Assembly: GCF_040096055.1 (NCBI RefSeq)
Contig: NZ_JBBMFK010000004.1
Span: 1 to 64,000, forward strand
Reading direction: 5' to 3'
Length of the DNA stretch: 64,000 bases
DNA from: Pseudoflavonifractor intestinihominis
Lineage (GTDB): Bacteria > Bacillota > Clostridia > Oscillospirales > Oscillospiraceae
In this document: positions 33,503-41,881 of the stretch, one piece after another
How the letters are laid out: each line of letters starts with the position of its first letter
Position numbering within the stretch: the first letter of the stretch is position 1
Notes under the pieces: generated by a model
Databases searched by the model: none
What the model was told of the DNA's origin: nothing
What the model saw: the letters and a program-made list of their open reading frames with translations, nothing else
Program-made: the position numbers and the translations under genes

Positions 33503-33601
33503 AGGCGTCCCCTCCCAGTTTTCCAGACTCCCTCCATCCTATGCGGCTGCCCTCATAATTCCACCGTGGAGCGCATACCCGTGGACAGAGGAGGTGGTAC
33601 C

Positions 33602-35026
33602 ATGGCGTTTCTGGAGCGGCTGGGGGACTTTATATGGAACCCGTGGCTGCTGGGGCTGTTTCTGCTGGCGGGATTATACTGCTCGGTGCGGACGGGGTTT
33701 TTCCAGCTCTTCGGGCTGCCGCTGTGGCTCAGGACCACCCTGGGGTCGGTATTCCTGGGAAATAAGAAAAAGAGGGGCCGGGGCATCACCCAGCTCCAGG
33801 CCCTGTCCACCGCCCTGGCCTCCACCATCGGCACGGGCAGCATCGCCGGGGTGGCCACCGCCATCTTCTACGGCGGTCCGGGGGCGGTGTTCTGGATGTG
33901 GGTGTCCGCCTTTCTGAGCATGATGACGGGCTGCCTGGAAAAGATCCTGGCCGTCCGCTACCGGGAGCCATCCCCCGAGGGGGGCTGGCAGGGGGGACCC
34001 ATGTGCTATATGGAGCACGGCCTGGGCAGCCGGGGGCTGGCCTGCCTGTTCTCCCTGTGCTGCGTGGGGGCCTCCCTGGGGGGCGGCAACATGGTCCAGG
34101 CCAACTCCATTGCCACCGCGCTGGAGCACAGCTTCGGCTGGGACCGGCTGGCGGTGGGGGTGGTGACGGCAGTCCTCACCGGAGCGGTCATCCTGGGGGG
34201 CATCGGCCGCATCGGCGCGGTGAGCGAGAAGCTGGTGCCCGCCATGGCCCTGCTGTTCATCGGCGGCAGCGCGGTGGTGCTGGCGGTCAACGCCTCCGCT
34301 CTGCCCGGGGCGCTGGAGGCCATTGTCACCGGGGCCCTGACCCCGTCGGCGGCAGCGGGGGGCGGCCTGGGCTACGGCATGGTCCGGGCCATGCGGTACG
34401 GCGTGGCCCGGGGGGTGTTCACCAACGAGGCGGGCATGGGTTCCTCGGCCATGGCCCACGCCGCCTCTGACGTGAAGGAGCCCGCCGAGCAGGGCATGTG
34501 GGGCATCTTTGAGGTCTTTGTGGCCACCCTGGTGGTGTGTACCATGACCGCCCTGGTCATCCTCACCACCGGCGTCTATCACCCGGCGGATGCCCTGGCC
34601 GCCATCCAAAATGGCGCGGTGTCCGACGCCATGCTGGGCGCGCCCCTGTCCGCCGCCGCCTTTTCCACGGTGTACGGCCCATGGGGCGGGGCATTCGTGG
34701 CGGTGTGCCTGCTGCTCTTCGCCTTCACCTCCCTGCTGGGCTGGAGTTACTACGGCGAGCGGGGGCTCCAGTACCTCACCGGCTCCCACCGGCTGCGTCC
34801 GGCCTACCGGTCGGTGTTCCTGGTGATGATCGTGGTGGGGGCCGCGGGGGACATGTCCGCCGTGTGGCAGATGGCGGACATCTTCAACGGCCTCATGGCC
34901 CTGCCCAACCTGACGGCTATCCTGCTGCTCTCGCCGGAGGCCCTGGCGCTGTGGCGGACGTGGGTGGGGGAAAGGGGGAGAAAACAGGCTCTTTCTTGCA
35001 TTTCCAGAGGGAAATCGCTATACTGA
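33602..35026 (+). CDS. AGCS-family sodium:amino-acid (alanine/glycine) symporter
   Basis: A 474-aa polytopic transporter with about ten hydrophobic helices. Family signatures are visible: GNKKKRGRGITQLQALSTALASTIGTGSIAGVATAI (about 50-85), FTNEAGMGSSAMAHAA (about 275-290) and the GWSYYGERG motif near the C-terminus (about 380-388). It couples Na+ entry to uptake of alanine or glycine. The frame is open far upstream, but ATG 33602 follows GGAGGTGG and opens with a typical N-terminus; the upstream part would run antisense through the GT2 gene. The promoter of the next gene lies inside the last codons of this one. Confidence 0.9.
   Translation: MAFLERLGDFIWNPWLLGLFLLAGLYCSVRTGFFQLFGLPLWLRTTLGSVFLGNKKKRGRGITQLQALSTALASTIGTGSIAGVATAIFYGGPGAVFWMWVSAFLSMMTGCLEKILAVRYREPSPEGGWQGGPMCYMEHGLGSRGLACLFSLCCVGASLGGGNMVQANSIATALEHSFGWDRLAVGVVTAVLTGAVILGGIGRIGAVSEKLVPAMALLFIGGSAVVLAVNASALPGALEAIVTGALTPSAAAGGGLGYGMVRAMRYGVARGVFTNEAGMGSSAMAHAASDVKEPAEQGMWGIFEVFVATLVVCTMTALVILTTGVYHPADALAAIQNGAVSDAMLGAPLSAAAFSTVYGPWGGAFVAVCLLLFAFTSLLGWSYYGERGLQYLTGSHRLRPAYRSVFLVMIVVGAAGDMSAVWQMADIFNGLMALPNLTAILLLSPEALALWRTWVGERGRKQALSCISRGKSLY
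34996..35024 (+). promoter_or_regulatory. Sigma-A promoter of the sigma-54 activator gene
   Basis: TTGCAT (34996-35001), exact 17-bp spacer, TATACT (35019-35024), located within the 3' end of the symporter gene. Confidence 0.75.
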
Positions 35027-35062
35027 AATCAGAATTCGGGTTCCCCGGAAGGAGAGAGAGCT

Positions 35063-36976
35063 GTGAAGGAGATCGTGGTGCTGACGCCCCTGCGGGAGAT
35101 GAAGGAGCGGGCGGAGGAGATCGTCCGGGAGCAGGGCTACCACAACGTGGAGGTGCTGCTGGGCAGCATGAGCGAGGGTGTGGAGGTGGCCCGCCAGGCC
35201 ATCGCCCAGGGCGCCGAGCTGATCGTCAGCCGGGGCGGCACCTACCAGTTGGTGAAGGAGGCCTTCCCCATCCCGGTGGTGGAGATCAAGGTGTCGGCCT
35301 ACGACGTGCTCCAGAGCTTTGAGCAGGTGGACGACCCCAACGAGACCATCGGTGTGGTGGGCTATTCCAACGTGGTGGACGGGTACGACCTGCTGCGCAA
35401 ACTGCTGCCCAACCCGGTGGTGCTGGTGGAGCTGAAGCGGGAGAGCGACATCTACGCCGTCATTGAGGACCACAAGCGCCGGGGCATCAAGACCTACATC
35501 GGCGACGCCAATATCACCCGCATCATCCGGGAGCTCAACTGCAACGGCATCATGATCCAGTCCCAGAAGGCCTCCATCCACACCGCCATCCAGGAGGCCC
35601 GGCGGATCCTCCGGGCCACGAAAGAGGAGAAGCGCCGGGCCCAGCAGATCGCCACCATCACCGACTTTGTCCACGACGCCATCATCGCCATCGATGAGAA
35701 CGAGAAGATTACGGTTTACAACCGCCGGGCGGAGCAGGTGTTCGGTGTGCCCCAGGAGCGGGCCAGGGGACGGCTCATCTCCGACGTGGTGCCCAACACC
35801 AAGCTGCCCGAGATCCTGGCCACCGGAATCCCCCAGCTGGGGGAGTTGCAGAACCTGTGGGACTCCCGTATCGTCACCAACCGGGTGCCCATCACGGTGG
35901 ACGGGGAGGTGAAGGGGGCGGTGGCCACCTTCCAGGACGTCACCGAGGTGCAGAACCTGGAGGAGAAGATCCGACGCTCCATGAGCGAGAAGGGGTTTAT
36001 CGCCAAGTACACCTTTGACGACATCGTCTACGCCAGCCGCCAGATCGCCGAGTGCATCAAGACCGCCAAGAAATTCGCCATGTACGATACCCCCATCCAC
36101 ATCTGCGGCGCCTCCGGCGTGGGCAAGGAGCTGTTCTGCCAGAGCATCCACAACTACAGCCGCCGCCACCTGGGGCCCTTTGTGGCGGTGAACTGCGCGG
36201 CCATCGCCCCGTCTCTGATCGAGAGCGAGTTCTTCGGATATGAGGAGGGCTCCTTCACCGGCGCACGGAAAAAGGGCAAGACCGGCATGTTCGAGCTGGC
36301 CCACAACGGCACGCTGTTCCTGGACGAGATCAGCGAGATCCCCATGGAGCTCCAGGGCCGCCTGCTCCGGGTGCTCCAGGAGAAGCAGGTCATGCGCCTG
36401 GGCGGCGGCCGGGTCATCCCCATTGACGTGAAGATCATCACCGCCTCCAACAAGTACCTGAAGCGGGAGATGGAGGAGGGCCGGTTCCGCAAGGACCTGT
36501 ACTACCGCATCAACGTGCTCACCCTCCGCATCCCGCCCCTGGACCGCCGCCGGGAGGACATCCCCGCCCTGACCCGCTACTTTATCCGCAAATACTCGGA
36601 GAAATACGGCAAGCCCCTGCTGGAGCCCACCCCGGATGTGGAGCGCTATCTGCTCAACCGGAAGTATGAGGGCAACATCCGGGAGCTGGAGGGGCTCATC
36701 GAGCGGTGCGTCATCCTGTCCTCTTTTGACGCCATCCTGGCCGAGCGGGAGGCGGAGAACCGCTCCGCCCAGCCGCCGGCGCAGGAGAGCGCGCCGGTGT
36801 GCACCGACGTGCTCCCGCCTGACTGGGACGGGCTGGATCTGCGGAGCCTGGAGCAGAAGTACATTGAGATGGTCTATCAGAGGACAGGGAGAAATATCCA
36901 AAAGACTTGTGAAATTCTTGGCATAAATCGTACAACTCTATGGAGAAGACTCAAGGAGCAGACAAGTACTGTTTAA
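35063..36976 (+). CDS. PrpR-type sigma-54-dependent transcriptional activator
   Basis: A 637-aa enhancer-binding protein. Domains: PrpR_N sensor (about 1-185), PAS domain (about 195-300), AAA+ domain with Walker A GASGVGKE near 349 and the sigma-54 contact loop as GSFTGA near 396 (usual form GAFTGA), Walker B LFLDEIS, and a Fis-type HTH (about 595-635, TCEILGINRTTLWRRLK). Start is GTG 35063 after GGAAGGAGAG. It sits immediately upstream of a near-perfect -24/-12 promoter driving the sugar-acid operon, so it is predicted to activate that operon when its PrpR_N domain binds a pathway acid. PrpR_N domains bind 2-methylcitrate-like or other small acids; the effector here is unknown. Confidence 0.88.
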   Translation: MKEIVVLTPLREMKERAEEIVREQGYHNVEVLLGSMSEGVEVARQAIAQGAELIVSRGGTYQLVKEAFPIPVVEIKVSAYDVLQSFEQVDDPNETIGVVGYSNVVDGYDLLRKLLPNPVVLVELKRESDIYAVIEDHKRRGIKTYIGDANITRIIRELNCNGIMIQSQKASIHTAIQEARRILRATKEEKRRAQQIATITDFVHDAIIAIDENEKITVYNRRAEQVFGVPQERARGRLISDVVPNTKLPEILATGIPQLGELQNLWDSRIVTNRVPITVDGEVKGAVATFQDVTEVQNLEEKIRRSMSEKGFIAKYTFDDIVYASRQIAECIKTAKKFAMYDTPIHICGASGVGKELFCQSIHNYSRRHLGPFVAVNCAAIAPSLIESEFFGYEEGSFTGARKKGKTGMFELAHNGTLFLDEISEIPMELQGRLLRVLQEKQVMRLGGGRVIPIDVKIITASNKYLKREMEEGRFRKDLYYRINVLTLRIPPLDRRREDIPALTRYFIRKYSEKYGKPLLEPTPDVERYLLNRKYEGNIRELEGLIERCVILSSFDAILAEREAENRSAQPPAQESAPVCTDVLPPDWDGLDLRSLEQKYIEMVYQRTGRNIQKTCEILGINRTTLWRRLKEQTSTV

Positions 36977-36980
36977 AAAA

Positions 36981-37019
36981 GCAACATGAGTTGCAAATTA
37001 AAACACAAATGCGTTGCAA
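36981..37019 (+). promoter_or_regulatory. Candidate upstream activating sequence for the sigma-54 activator
   Basis: Inverted repeat GCAAC-ATGA-GTTGC (36981-36994), and a second GTTGCAA half site at 37013-37019, in an AT-rich stretch 60 to 100 bases upstream of the -24 element. The distance and symmetry fit an enhancer site. Confidence 0.55.
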
Positions 37020-37077
37020 TATTAAACACTTGTTTGCAGTTTGTTCATAAAATTCCTGGAAATAAGGGGTTTTCGAC

Positions 37078-37095
37078 TTGGCACAGGATTTGCAT
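37078..37095 (+). promoter_or_regulatory. Sigma-54 (-24/-12) promoter of the sugar-acid operon
   Basis: TTGGCACAGGATTTGCAT matches the sigma-54 consensus TGGCAC-N5-TTGCA exactly (37079-37094). It lies 60 bases before kdgT, with the activator gene and its candidate enhancer directly upstream. Confidence 0.88.
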
Positions 37096-37154
37096 TGAAA
37101 CATAGTACGTGGCCCGGAGAGAGACGGGCAAAGCTGAATAGGAGGGATTTCGTA

Positions 37155-38159
37155 ATGCATATTCTGAAAATGGTCAAGAAAGTCCCCGGCGGTCTGATGA
37201 TCGTCCCCCTGCTTCTGGGTGCTGCCTTCAACACCTGGCTGCCCGGCCTGATCACCCTGGGCGGCAGCGGCACCTTCACGTCCTACCTGTGGAAGTCGGG
37301 CGCCATGCCCATCCTGGCAGTGTTCCTGTTCTGCAACGGCGCGCAGATCAACGTCAAGCGGGCCGGTATCCCCCTGGCCAAGGGCGTGGTCTTGACCGTT
37401 GTCAAGGTCGGCCTGGGCATTATCCTGGGCGTGCTGGTCAACAAGATCTGGGGTCCCAACGGCATCCTGGGCATCGCGCCTCTGGCCATCGTGGGCGCCA
37501 TCTCCAACTCCAACGGCGGCCTGTACGCCGCTCTGGCCGGTGAGTTCGGCGACGAGACCGACGTGGGCGCCGTGTCCATCCTGTCCATCAACGACGGTCC
37601 CTTCTTCACCATGGTGGCCCTGGGCGCCACCGGTATGGCCGACATCCCCTTCATGACCCTGGTTGGCTGCGTGCTCCCCATCGTGGTTGGCTGCATCCTG
37701 GGCAACATCGACGAGGACATCCGGGAGTTCTGCGCCCCCGGCGCCACCATCATGATCCCCTTCTTCGCCTTCCCTCTGGGCGCCGGCCTCACCTTCACCA
37801 ACTTGATCAGCGCCGGTCTCCCCGGCATCCTGCTGGGCGTGGTCTGCACCGCTGTCACCGGCCTCATCGGCTACCTGGTGTATAAGATCGGCCGCGTGAA
37901 GCGTCCCCAGGTGGGCGCCGCCATCGGCACCACCGCCGGCAACGCCGCCGCTACCCCTGAGGCTCTGGCCAACGCAGACCCCACTCTGGCCATTGTGGCC
38001 GCCTCCGCCACCGTCCAGATTTCCGCCGCCATCATCGTCACCGCCATCCTCTGCCCCCTGCTGGTCACCTTCCTGGACCGCGTGGAGCGGAAGAAGCACC
38101 CCGAGCGCTATGTGGATGACAACCGGGAGAAGGCTGCCATTGACGGCGAGATGGTCTGA
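37155..38159 (+). CDS. kdgT: KdgT-family sugar-acid permease
   Basis: A 334-aa polytopic inner-membrane transporter with about ten hydrophobic segments, of the 2-keto-3-deoxygluconate permease family. Typical stretches are VPLLLGAAFNTW, LAIVGAISNSNGGLYAAL and SILSINDGPFFTM. ATG 37155 follows AGGAGGG (37140-37146). It is the first gene after the sigma-54 promoter, followed after 54 bases by the DUF1537 kinase. In operons with a DUF1537 kinase and PdxA2, KdgT-type permeases probably import the four-carbon sugar acid that the kinase acts on, rather than 2-keto-3-deoxygluconate; the true substrate is inferred. Confidence 0.85.
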   Translation: MHILKMVKKVPGGLMIVPLLLGAAFNTWLPGLITLGGSGTFTSYLWKSGAMPILAVFLFCNGAQINVKRAGIPLAKGVVLTVVKVGLGIILGVLVNKIWGPNGILGIAPLAIVGAISNSNGGLYAALAGEFGDETDVGAVSILSINDGPFFTMVALGATGMADIPFMTLVGCVLPIVVGCILGNIDEDIREFCAPGATIMIPFFAFPLGAGLTFTNLISAGLPGILLGVVCTAVTGLIGYLVYKIGRVKRPQVGAAIGTTAGNAAATPEALANADPTLAIVAASATVQISAAIIVTAILCPLLVTFLDRVERKKHPERYVDDNREKAAIDGEMV

Positions 38160-38213
38160 TTGACCGTCCGGACAGCACAGACGTATACGATTCGTACATA
38201 GGAGGGAACCCCG

Positions 38214-39440
38214 TTGAACAGATATCTGATCGTTGCGGATGACTTTACCGGCGCCAATGACACAGGCGTACAGCTGAAGCGGCGGGGCGTCCCCACCAGC
38301 GTGGTTTTCTCCAGCGACTTTATCGCCTCCGAGGGCTCCTTCGTCCTGGACACCGAGTCCAGGGCCCTGGGGCCGGAGGAGGCTGCCGCCGCGGTCCGCG
38401 CCGGACTGAAGGGCGTGGACCTGACGTCCTTCGGCCGGGTGATGAAAAAGGTGGACTCCACTCTCCGGGGCAGCGTGGCCGCCGAGATCAAGGCCGTGGA
38501 TCAGCTGTACGGCAGCGAGCTGGTGGTCTTTGCCCCGGCCCTGCCCGACCTGGGCCGCACCACGGTGGGGGGCGTGCACCTGCTCAAGGGAATCCCCATC
38601 ACCCGCACCGAGCTGGCCAAGGACCCCAAGACCCCTGTCACGGAGGACAACATCACCAAGCTGCTTCAGGCGGTGTACGATGAGCCGGTGACCCATATCT
38701 CCGAGGACAAGGTGTCCGCCGGGGAGATCGACTTCTCCGGCGGCCGGGTCTTCACCTGCGACAGCGCCACCAACGCGGACCTGCGCTCTGTCATCCGGGC
38801 GGCTGTGGCCACCGGGAAGCGGACGCTGTGGGTGGGCACCGCCGCCATGGCGGACCATCTGCTGGGCGTGGAGGTGGACGTGCCCCCGGCCCTGGCCGTG
38901 GTGGCCAGCGTCAGCGCCGTCAGCCGGGAGCAGGTCAACTTTGCCGCCGGGGAGGGCATCCCCCTGGTCAGCGTGCCCATTCCCGAGCTGCTCACCGGCG
39001 AGCAGAAGCTGGAGACCTACGTGGAGCAGACCGTGGCGCTGCTGAAGGAGGGCAAGGACGCCATCCTGGCCTCCTCCGCCTCCTGCAACCGGGCCGAGCT
39101 GGACCGCTCGGTGGCGGTGGGCGAGAAGCTGAACCTGAACCGGGAGCAGGTCAGCGGCTACACCCAGATGGTCATGGGCAGGATGACCCGGCTCATCCTG
39201 GAACAGACCCCGGTGTCCGGCCTGTTCCTCACCGGCGGCGACACCGCCCTGGGCTTCTTCATGGAGGCCCGGAGCCTGGGCTCCTCCATTGTCACCGAGA
39301 TCGCGGTGGGCATCCCCATGATGCGCCTGTCCGGCGGTCCCTTCGCCGGGCTGAAGGTGGTCACCAAGGCGGGCGCCTTCGGCAAGGAGGACGCCATCAC
39401 CTTTGCTCTGAGAAAACTGAAGGAGGTGATCCCCGAGTAA
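38214..39440 (+). CDS. DUF1537 four-carbon sugar-acid kinase (D-threonate/D-erythronate kinase type)
   Basis: A 408-aa ATP-dependent kinase of the DtnK/DenK/OtnK family. The N-terminal domain begins LIVADDFTGANDTGVQLKRRG (substrate-binding ADDxTGAxD motif, about 6-26). The C-terminal ATP-binding domain has GLFLTGGDTALGFF (about 335-348) and GGPFAGLKVVTKAGAFG. It phosphorylates the C4 hydroxyl of D-threonate or D-erythronate in characterised homologues. Start is TTG 38214 with GGAGGG 7 bases upstream. The stop codon overlaps the ATG of the pdxA2 gene. DUF1537-PdxA2 pairing is the hallmark of the D-threonate/D-erythronate degradation route to dihydroxyacetone phosphate, which is the best guess here. 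Confidence 0.85.
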   Translation: MNRYLIVADDFTGANDTGVQLKRRGVPTSVVFSSDFIASEGSFVLDTESRALGPEEAAAAVRAGLKGVDLTSFGRVMKKVDSTLRGSVAAEIKAVDQLYGSELVVFAPALPDLGRTTVGGVHLLKGIPITRTELAKDPKTPVTEDNITKLLQAVYDEPVTHISEDKVSAGEIDFSGGRVFTCDSATNADLRSVIRAAVATGKRTLWVGTAAMADHLLGVEVDVPPALAVVASVSAVSREQVNFAAGEGIPLVSVPIPELLTGEQKLETYVEQTVALLKEGKDAILASSASCNRAELDRSVAVGEKLNLNREQVSGYTQMVMGRMTRLILEQTPVSGLFLTGGDTALGFFMEARSLGSSIVTEIAVGIPMMRLSGGPFAGLKVVTKAGAFGKEDAITFALRKLKEVIPE

Positions 39441-40405
39441 TGGCTCGTTTTGGCATTACCATGGGCGATCCCTGCGGGATCGGCCCGGAAATCATTCTGA
39501 AAGCGCTGAAAACCAGAGGCGACTACCTGGACCGCTGCCTGGTCTTCGGCAGCGCCGCGCTGCTGGCGCACTACAACGAGAAGTTCGGCTACGGCTTTAC
39601 CATCCGTACAGTCTCCCACGGGGCGGAGGCGGCAGACGGCTGCCTCAACGTGGTGGACCCCAATCCCATCGCCCTGGAGGACATTACGGTGGGTAAGGTC
39701 TGCGCCACAGGCGGCAAGTGCGCCTTCCTCTACGTGAAGGCGGCCATTGACGCGGCCCTGGCCAAGGAGATCACCTCCGTGGTCACCGCCCCCCTCAACA
39801 AGGAGGCCCTCCACCTGGCCGGGTACAACTACGCCGGCCACACGGAGATCTTTGGCGAATTCACCCACGGCGACCATTTCGCCATGCTGCTGTGGAGCGA
39901 CAAGCTGAAGGCCATCCATGTCACCACCCACGTCTCCCTCCGCCAGGCCTGCGACCTGTGCACCAAGCAGCGGGAGATGGACGTGATCCACCTGGCCTGG
40001 GACACCCTGAAAAAGGTGGGATACGAGAATCCCCGCATCGCGGTGGCCGGCCTCAACCCCCACGCGGGCGAGAACGGCATCTTTGGCGACGAGGAGATCA
40101 AGGAGATCGGCCCCGCCGTGGAGGCCTGCAAGGCCGAGGGCATCAACGTCACCGGACCCGTGCCGCCGGACACCGTGTTCCTGCGGGCGGTAAAGGGCGA
40201 GTTCGACATGGTGGTGGCCCAGTACCACGACCAGGGGCACATCCCCCTGAAGATGCTGGCCTTTGACTCGGGCGTCAACATCACCGTTGGCCTGGACGTG
40301 GTGCGCACCAGCGTGGACCACGGCACTGCCTTTGACATTGCGGGCAAGGGCATTGCAAAAGAGGACAGCCTGCTCAAGGCCATTGAGATCGGCGAGAAGC
40401 TCTGA
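39440..40405 (+). CDS. pdxA2: PdxA2-like 4-phospho-sugar-acid dehydrogenase
   Basis: A 321-aa NAD-dependent, metal-dependent oxidative decarboxylase. PdxA signatures: ITMGDPCGIGPEIILKAL (about 5-22), VVTAPLNKEALHLAG and GHTEIFGEF with a metal-ligand histidine (about 135), and QYHDQGHIPLKMLAF (about 256-270) with further ligands. ATG 39440 shares its A with the preceding TAA, and AGGAGGTGAT lies in the end of the kinase gene. PdxA proper makes vitamin B6, but next to a DUF1537 kinase this family member (PdxA2) converts 4-phospho-D-threonate or 4-phospho-D-erythronate to DHAP and CO2. No other B6 gene is near. Confidence 0.87.
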   Translation: MARFGITMGDPCGIGPEIILKALKTRGDYLDRCLVFGSAALLAHYNEKFGYGFTIRTVSHGAEAADGCLNVVDPNPIALEDITVGKVCATGGKCAFLYVKAAIDAALAKEITSVVTAPLNKEALHLAGYNYAGHTEIFGEFTHGDHFAMLLWSDKLKAIHVTTHVSLRQACDLCTKQREMDVIHLAWDTLKKVGYENPRIAVAGLNPHAGENGIFGDEEIKEIGPAVEACKAEGINVTGPVPPDTVFLRAVKGEFDMVVAQYHDQGHIPLKMLAFDSGVNITVGLDVVRTSVDHGTAFDIAGKGIAKEDSLLKAIEIGEKL

Positions 40406-40426
40406 GAAACATAGACGGTCGTACGC

Positions 40427-40449
40427 GGGGCGGCGATCAGGACCGCCCC
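40427..40449 (+). terminator. Hairpin in the pdxA2-larA gap
   Basis: Stem GGGGCGG (40427-40433) with CCGCCCC (40443-40449). No T-tract follows, so it is more likely an mRNA-processing or stability structure than a full terminator. The 122-base gap contains other GC-rich partial repeats but no gene. Confidence 0.4.
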
Positions 40450-40527
40450 CACCATTCTCTCTTACGTGGGGCGCGGCTCCTGCGCCGCCCTGTATTGCCG
40501 TCCAACACAGTGAAGGAGGAAATACCC

Positions 40528-41799
40528 ATGCCCGTCATTCAGTTCCCTTATGGCAAGGAGACCCTGTCCATCGACATCCCTCAGGAGCGGCTGAGCGCCG
40601 TCCTGACCTCCGAGATGCACGACTACAAGCCTGAGCTGTCCCAGGAGGAGCTGGTCTGCCAGGCCCTGGAGCACCCCATCGGCACCCCCAAGCTGTCCGT
40701 CATGGCTGAGGGCAAGAAGAAGGTGGTGGTCATCGCCAGCGACCATACCCGTCCCGTGCCCAGCAAGATCATCATGCCCCAGATGCTCGCTGAAATCCGC
40801 AAGGGCAACCCCGACGCCGACATCACCATCCTCATCTCCACCGGCTGCCACCGTGAGACCACCAAGGAGGAGCTCATCAACAAGTTCGGCCCCGAGATCG
40901 TGGAGAAGGAGAAAATCGTGGTCCACGACTGCGACGATCCCACTCAGGTCAGCCTGGGCAAGCTGCCCTCCGGCGGCGAGCTGATCATCGACCGCCTGGC
41001 TGTGGAGACCGACCTGCTGGTGGCCGAGGGCTTCATCGAGCCCCACTTCTTCGCCGGCTTCTCGGGCGGCCGCAAGAGCATCCTGCCCGGCATCGCCAGC
41101 CGCAAGACCGTCATCTACAACCACAACGCCGAGTTCATCGCCAGCGACCGGGCCCGCACCGGCATCGTGGACGGCAACCCCATCCACATCGACATGCTCT
41201 ACGCCGCCCGGGCCGCCCATCTGGCCTTTATCTGCAACGTGGTCATCAACTCCGACAAGGAGGTCATCTACGCCGTCTCCGGCGACGTGGACCAGGCCCA
41301 CATCGCCGGTCGTGAGTTCCTCAGCTCCAAGTGCAAGGTGGACGCCGTCATGAGCGACATCGTCATCTCCACCAACGGCGGCTACCCCCTGGACCAGAAC
41401 ATCTACCAGGCCGTCAAGGGCATGACCGCGGCCGAGGCCACCGTCAAGGAGGGCGGCGTCATCATCATGATGGCCAAGTCCAACGACGGCCACGGCGGCG
41501 CCGAGTTCTACAAGACCTTCAAAGAGGAGAAGGACCTGAAGCGGATGATGGCCACCTTCCTGGCCACCCCCAAGGACCAGACCCGCATTGACCAGTGGCA
41601 GTCCCAGATCTTCGCCCGCCTGCTCATGCGCGCCACCGTCATCTACATCTCCGACGCCCCCGACGACATGGTGTCCGACCTGCACATGATCCCCGCCCAC
41701 TCCCTGGAGGAGGCCCTGAAGAAGGCCGAGGAGATCGTGGGCAACCCCAACGCCAGCATCTGCGCCATCCCCGACGGCGTGTCCGTCATCGTCATCTGA
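40528..41799 (+). CDS. larA: LarA-family nickel-pincer racemase/epimerase (DUF2088)
   Basis: A 423-aa protein of the lactate racemase (LarA) family, which use a nickel-pincer nucleotide to move a hydride at the 2-hydroxy position of acids. Key residues are present: ISTGCHRETTKEEL (catalytic His), EPHFFAGFSGGRKSILPGI (the Lys that covalently binds the cofactor) and VIYNHNAEF (second His). ATG 40528 follows GAAGGAGG. Characterised relatives racemise lactate, malate, phenyllactate or epimerise gluconate, so in this operon an acid of the same pathway (for example a threonate/erythronate or glycerate stereoisomer) is the likely substrate. The cofactor-making LarB, LarC and LarE are not in the window. 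Confidence 0.82.
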   Translation: MPVIQFPYGKETLSIDIPQERLSAVLTSEMHDYKPELSQEELVCQALEHPIGTPKLSVMAEGKKKVVVIASDHTRPVPSKIIMPQMLAEIRKGNPDADITILISTGCHRETTKEELINKFGPEIVEKEKIVVHDCDDPTQVSLGKLPSGGELIIDRLAVETDLLVAEGFIEPHFFAGFSGGRKSILPGIASRKTVIYNHNAEFIASDRARTGIVDGNPIHIDMLYAARAAHLAFICNVVINSDKEVIYAVSGDVDQAHIAGREFLSSKCKVDAVMSDIVISTNGGYPLDQNIYQAVKGMTAAEATVKEGGVIIMMAKSNDGHGGAEFYKTFKEEKDLKRMMATFLATPKDQTRIDQWQSQIFARLLMRATVIYISDAPDDMVSDLHMIPAHSLEEALKKAEEIVGNPNASICAIPDGVSVIVI

Positions 41800-41828
41800 G
41801 CCTGAACCGGCAGACAAAATTCAACGGG

Positions 41829-41861
41829 AGCCCGCCGCCGCAGGTGCGGCGGCGGGCTTTT
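41829..41861 (+). terminator. Terminator/attenuator between larA and the glycerate kinase
   Basis: Perfect 13-bp stem (41829-41841 with 41846-41858), 4-base loop AGGT, then TTTTCC. It lies in an 82-base gap and probably lowers rather than abolishes expression of the last gene. Confidence 0.7.
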
Positions 41862-41881
41862 CCACTTCAGGGGGAATATAT

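Noticed and set aside
39440..40405. PdxA as a vitamin B6 biosynthesis enzyme
   Set aside because: It overlaps a DUF1537 kinase gene in a sigma-54-controlled catabolic operon with no other B6 genes, which is the PdxA2 context.
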